Of a stretch of DNA of 64,000 bases, positions 61,301 to 64,000 are shown piece after piece. Origin of the DNA: Pegea sp. RAD2-039 (lineage: Eukaryota; Chordata; Thaliacea; Salpida; Salpidae); NCBI GenBank assembly GCA_034620365.1, contig JAQGEQ010000192.1:186001-250000 (forward strand), given 5' to 3'. Position numbers and translations under genes: made by a program. Within the stretch, counting starts at the first letter, position 1, and each line of letters begins with the position of its first letter. The notes under the pieces are model-generated. The model had not been told where the DNA came from and searched no databases. It saw only the letters and a program-made list of their open reading frames with translations.

Positions 61301-61535
61301 CCACGTCATCAGTTCGCCCACCATCAGCCGTCGTCCACAAACTTGCTGCCCGGCATCCTCAAAACCAACGTCCTTCAGCCTAAAACTCTACACAAGACCA
61401 AACTGAAGGTATGACGTCACTGTTGCTGGTCACGTAACCAGTGTGGTCCATTTACAGAAGGAGCCCAAGACCATATATGGACACAGTCACTACCAGCTTC
61501 CGACAATCAACAGACACTTGTATCATCACCACTAG
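55378..61535 (+). CDS. MOK: MOK (MAPK/MAK/MRK overlapping kinase, RAGE-1) serine/threonine kinase
   Basis: A CMGC kinase of the MAK/ICK/MOK group, linked to cilia in the family. Twelve exons: 55378-55531, 57794-57908, 58452-58541, 58594-58664, 58986-59064, 59113-59161, 59338-59516, 59569-59670, 59726-59902, 60817-60967, 61124-61408, 61458-61535. All phases agree; 509 aa. Kinase marks: [11 protein letters not shown] (57-67), catalytic Lys82 in [48 protein letters not shown] (174-184), DFG at 194-196, activation-loop T-E-Y at 208-210 in [32 protein letters not shown] and [12 protein letters not shown]. The C-terminal tail (after about 345) is basic and Gln/His-rich, ending HLYHHH. Exon 1 adds about 51 residues before the usual start; its ATG choice is the least certain part. 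Exon 9's join gives KMKHRNRG. AATAAA at 61667. Confidence 0.93.
55532..57793 (+). other. MOK intron 1, no feature seen
   Basis: A 2.26-kb AT-rich intron. No nested gene, RNA or repeat family recognised. A GGTGGCGGTAA sequence near 57266 is weakly like a CTCF core. Confidence 0.45.
59185..59335 (+). repeat. 11-bp pyrimidine-rich microsatellite in MOK intron 6
   Basis: Seven or more copies of CTTCTTCTGAT-like units, then related CTTCACCTGAT units, running up to the acceptor TCTTTAG at 59331-59337. Confidence 0.9.
59935..60205 (+). repeat. Tandem repeat of about 60-70 bp in MOK intron 9
   Basis: Four copies of a unit containing GAGTTTTGAATTT, GAGACTAATTTGGCG, TTTTTTCGTTTTTCG and a T9 run. The first copy lacks the TAATTGAAATTC part, and the copies differ by presence or absence of GTTTTCGAC. 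Confidence 0.92.
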
Positions 61536-63048
61536 GTGGCAAGATCGTTGTTGAGATTTTTTGGGGACTTTTTTATTTCTTTTTTTTTATCTTTTTTCCT
61601 TTTTTTTCGTGAAGTCGTCTCTTTAGCAGTAAACTTGACGGAGTTCTCCGCATCTGGTTGCTTCGTAATAAATTTTACAAATAAAATAACTCGTTGTGTT
61701 TGTAACTGGTGAATCGCAAGTGATGACGTCACAATCAAGATCTTTGAAGATGGATCAGAAGAAGATGATCAAAGGATCTCATCATAAATTTCTGAAAAAT
61801 TTGATATTTTATTTTGGAATAATTTTAGAATTTCTGATTTAAAAGTTTATCTTCTGAAAGATCAGAGTTACAAATAAATGATTTGAATTTTGACTCAATT
61901 ATCATCGGAATCAAATCTTTTATTAAAATAATTTTAAAATCGATATCTTCTAAAATCCTCTAAAGCAGTTTAGCTAACTTCAAATCTTCTTCTAATCGTC
62001 GGATACTTTGTGAAATTTGTCGGAAGTCTTTTAGATTGTGAATAGCGGATAGAAGAGATTTTAATGAGTTTACGAGATTAAAATTACATCTCAAAAATGT
62101 TTGTCGAATTTAATTTTAAGGTGAAACTCTAGAAAAACTAAACTTCTGTAAAAATATTATTCAATTGTTTCTTATATACTTCTAAAATTCGTAAAAATTA
62201 ATATTTAAAATTAAAGATTAAAGAAAAAACTTCTTTAAATAGAAAACAAAATTATAAAGTTATAACATAAAGAAGTTGATCTTGTTGACTTCTCAGATCA
62301 GGAAGATAAAGAAGACCTTTTTAGTCTTCAGTAGAAGAAAAAATGTCTGAGGGAATGAAATCATTAAAAACTAATCTAATTATTCCATTGATGTAGTTTA
62401 AAAGCAAAATAAATTTATTTACAAAGAAACTTTAGATTTAAAAATGGAAATAAAAAGCGACAAGTTTAAAATAAATAGTTGGAATTACTCTCATGTAATT
62501 GATTCTTGAAATAATTTAAAGATTTCATCTTCAACTTGACAAATACTTCAATGAAAACTTTTTACAAATATTTAAACGTGATCAAAGCCTCACAAAATGT
62601 TCTAAAACGTTTCTGTCTCTCAATAACTTAGTCAAAAAGAATTAAAAAAGCCGAGCTTCAAATTAAGTTGTAACTTTATCATAAATGACAAAATAGTTTT
62701 TCAAATATCATAAAAATATTAAAATTAAAATTTCCGAAAAATTTTGTAAATTTTTACTCATTACACCACCTAGCGGTAAACAAAAAATTTAAATTTGATA
62801 AATTAAAAACAAATACATTAAAAAAACGAACAGGTTACAAAAAACAAAATTTTTACATCAGCGGGAAGATCTTCATCTTTCAATTTCCTCCCATATTTTG
62901 ATCTTCTAGATTCCTGAAGACTTTTTCTTCCCGAAACTCTTTCTAACAAATGATACCACCAGAGGGCGCTCACTCCACCGCTTTTGTCATCTTAACAGAT
63001 CGTGCGGTGATGACGTCACTATTGATTTGATGACGTCATCACTCGTAG
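61536..63048. other. Intergenic between MOK and the last coding blocks
   Basis: MOK 3' UTR with AATAAA signals (61667 and about 61680), then AT-rich spacer. 62870-63048 is GC-richer, with CCACCAGAGGGCGCT (62956-62970), a close match to the CTCF core motif, and two TGACGTCA palindromes (about 63010 and 63030), which may mark a promoter for the downstream frame. Confidence 0.4.
62956..62970 (+). promoter_or_regulatory. CTCF-like motif
   Basis: CCACCAGAGGGCGCT fits the published animal CTCF core (CCA-S-Y-AG-R-K-GGC-R-S) at each position. Function is inferred; it requires that this organism has CTCF. Confidence 0.4.
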
Positions 63049-63201
63049 ATGAGCGAATCCAAGAGTAATTTGAGAGTTGGAGAGGTTCTTCACTTCTTGA
63101 TCCGACATCTAGAACAGATCCAGAAAGATCATCAGTCGGGATCCAACATCTTCGAGATCAGCAACATCCAGGACCCTCAATCCCGCTCCTCCCTTGACTA
63201 A
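63049..63201 (+). CDS. Unrecognised coding-like block, N-terminal 50 aa
   Basis: ATG-initiated frame starting MSESKSNLRVGEVLHFLIRH, with protein-like composition (HLEQIQKDHQ, NIFEISNIQDPQSRSSLD) and much GC-richer than the surroundings. It ends in TAA exactly where the 22-bp satellite begins, without a GT donor. Removing the satellite joins SSLD to VRLQDLSTSF in frame, so the two blocks look like one original reading frame split by repeat sequence. No family recognised. Confidence 0.45.
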   Translation: MSESKSNLRVGEVLHFLIRHLEQIQKDHQSGSNIFEISNIQDPQSRSSLD

Positions 63202-63698
63202 ATTGACGCTAAATGGTGACGTCATCGTCGCTAAGTGATGACGTCATTGACGCTAAGTGATGATGTCATTGACGCAAAGTGATGACGTCATTGACGCTAA
63301 GTGATGATGTCATTGACGCTAAGTGATGACGTCATTGATGCTAAGTGATGACGTCATCGTCGCTAAATGATAACGTCATTGACGCTAAGTGATGATGTCA
63401 TTGACGCTAAGTGATGATGTCATTGATGCTAAGTGATGACGTCATTGACGCTAAGTGATGATGTCATTGACGCTAAGTGATGACGTCATCGACGCTAAGT
63501 TGTGACGTCATTGATGCTAAGTGATGATGTCATTGACGCTAAGTGATGATGTCATTGACGCTAAGTGATGGCGTCATTGACGCTAAGTGATGATGTCATT
63601 GACGCTAAGTGATGACGTCATTGACGCTAAGTGATGACGTCATTGATGCTAAGTGATGACGTCATTGACGCTAAGTGATGACGTCATCGACGCTAAGT
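63202..63698 (+). repeat. 22-bp satellite carrying the TGACGTCA palindrome
   Basis: About 22 tandem copies of GACGCTAAGTGATGACGTCATT, with TGATGTCA as a frequent variant and GACGCAAAG, GATGCTAAG and TCGCTAAG spelling variants. The palindrome is the CRE/ATF consensus. Contains TAA and TGA in its units and is not coding. Confidence 0.97.
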
Positions 63699-63842
63699 GA
63701 TGTTCGTCTTCAAGATCTCTCGACTTCTTTCACAATCCTCGCCAAGGGTCTCATCTTGTTCCCAGAACCTACTTATGAAGTTGATCTTCAAAAGACTTTT
63801 GTGACTTCAGAGTCTCGTTGTCTTCCTCAAATCTCGATCTAG
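63699..63842 (+). CDS. Unrecognised coding-like block, 47 codons
   Basis: Open frame reading DVRLQDLSTSFTILAKGLIL, then FPEPTYEVDLQKTFVTSESR and CLPQISI before TAG. Composition is protein-like. It follows the satellite directly and is probably the continuation of the 63049 block. Downstream no clear donor is seen before the stop, so the gene may be broken here or may end here. Confidence 0.4.
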   Translation, partial: DVRLQDLSTSFTILAKGLILFPEPTYEVDLQKTFVTSESRCLPQISI

Positions 63843-64000
63843 GAGTTTTCATTGGATGTTTTGTGAGGATTCCTTCTTTAAGAGCCGGATCTCCGGCTTT
63901 TGATTCCATATTTAATCATCACAACAAAAAGATTCTTAAATTTTTGTTGAAATTCTTTGAAAAGTTTTTAAATTTTATTTTTGAATCTAAATGTTCTTGA
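63843..64000. other. Window end, no feature supported
   Basis: AT-rich run after a GC-richer stretch. The frame from 63818 to the window edge overlaps the block above in another frame and has no family support. Confidence 0.3.

Noticed and set aside
63202..63698. 22-bp repeats as a CRISPR array
   Set aside because: Head-to-tail units without spacers, in eukaryotic DNA; this is a satellite.

Overview
The window is animal nuclear DNA. It is strongly AT-rich, its genes are split by spliceosomal introns, and it carries a eukaryotic tRNA-Arg. The recognisable gene products are eukaryotic or metazoan: an organic anion transporter, BUD23, a CCDC142-like protein, a DIPP Nudix enzyme, BTBD9, a SANTA-domain (MIS18BP1/KNL2-type) protein, a prostaglandin reductase and a MOK kinase. 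I cannot name the species. Very short introns (about 45-55 nt) mix with kilobase introns. A T-rich tract ending in AG lies 5-41 nt before nearly every start codon, which would fit an animal that uses spliced-leader trans-splicing, but this is inference.

Layout: 1-1532 holds the 3' part of an SLCO/OATP transporter (+). A long spacer follows with a reverse-oriented LINE fragment (about 4110-4640). Then come a single-exon NDP kinase (5445-5906, +), tRNA-Arg(ACG) (6912-6984, -), an unrecognised helical gene (9073-10632, +) and, only 71 bp later, BUD23 (10704-12425, +), with a large polypyrimidine minisatellite in its intron. A LINE 3' end (12720-13436) separates these from a 14-exon CCDC142-like gene (14427-19157, +). 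A 41-bp perfect hairpin (21792-21909) lies before the DIPP-type Nudix gene (22198-23635, +).

From 23636 to 31380 there is a gene desert with decayed LINE and other repeat fragments. From 31381 to 39058 there is a disrupted BTBD9 copy followed by a tandem array of about 1.69-kb units carrying BTBD9 pseudogene pieces, with inverted fragments at one edge and a stray BTB fragment at the other. On the minus strand follow a SANTA-domain protein (39079-40404), a nine-exon prostaglandin reductase (42283-43922) and a glutaredoxin-DEP-DUF547 protein (45859-47286). Next come an unrecognised acidic protein (49481-50491, +), a possible unrecognised minus-strand gene end (51183-51474) and a 12-exon MOK kinase (55378-61535, +). 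The last kilobase has two coding-like blocks (63049-63842, +) separated by a 22-bp satellite rich in the palindrome TGACGTCA.

The genes do not form one pathway; they are mostly housekeeping or signalling genes. The noteworthy material is the BTBD9 array and its edges, the TGACGTCA palindrome both dispersed and in the satellite, the duplicated splice acceptors in the CCDC142-like gene, the possible operon upstream of BUD23 and the internally repeated SANTA protein. Gene models below were assembled by reading splice sites and phases by hand; all multi-exon models listed as CDS stay open across every junction unless stated.
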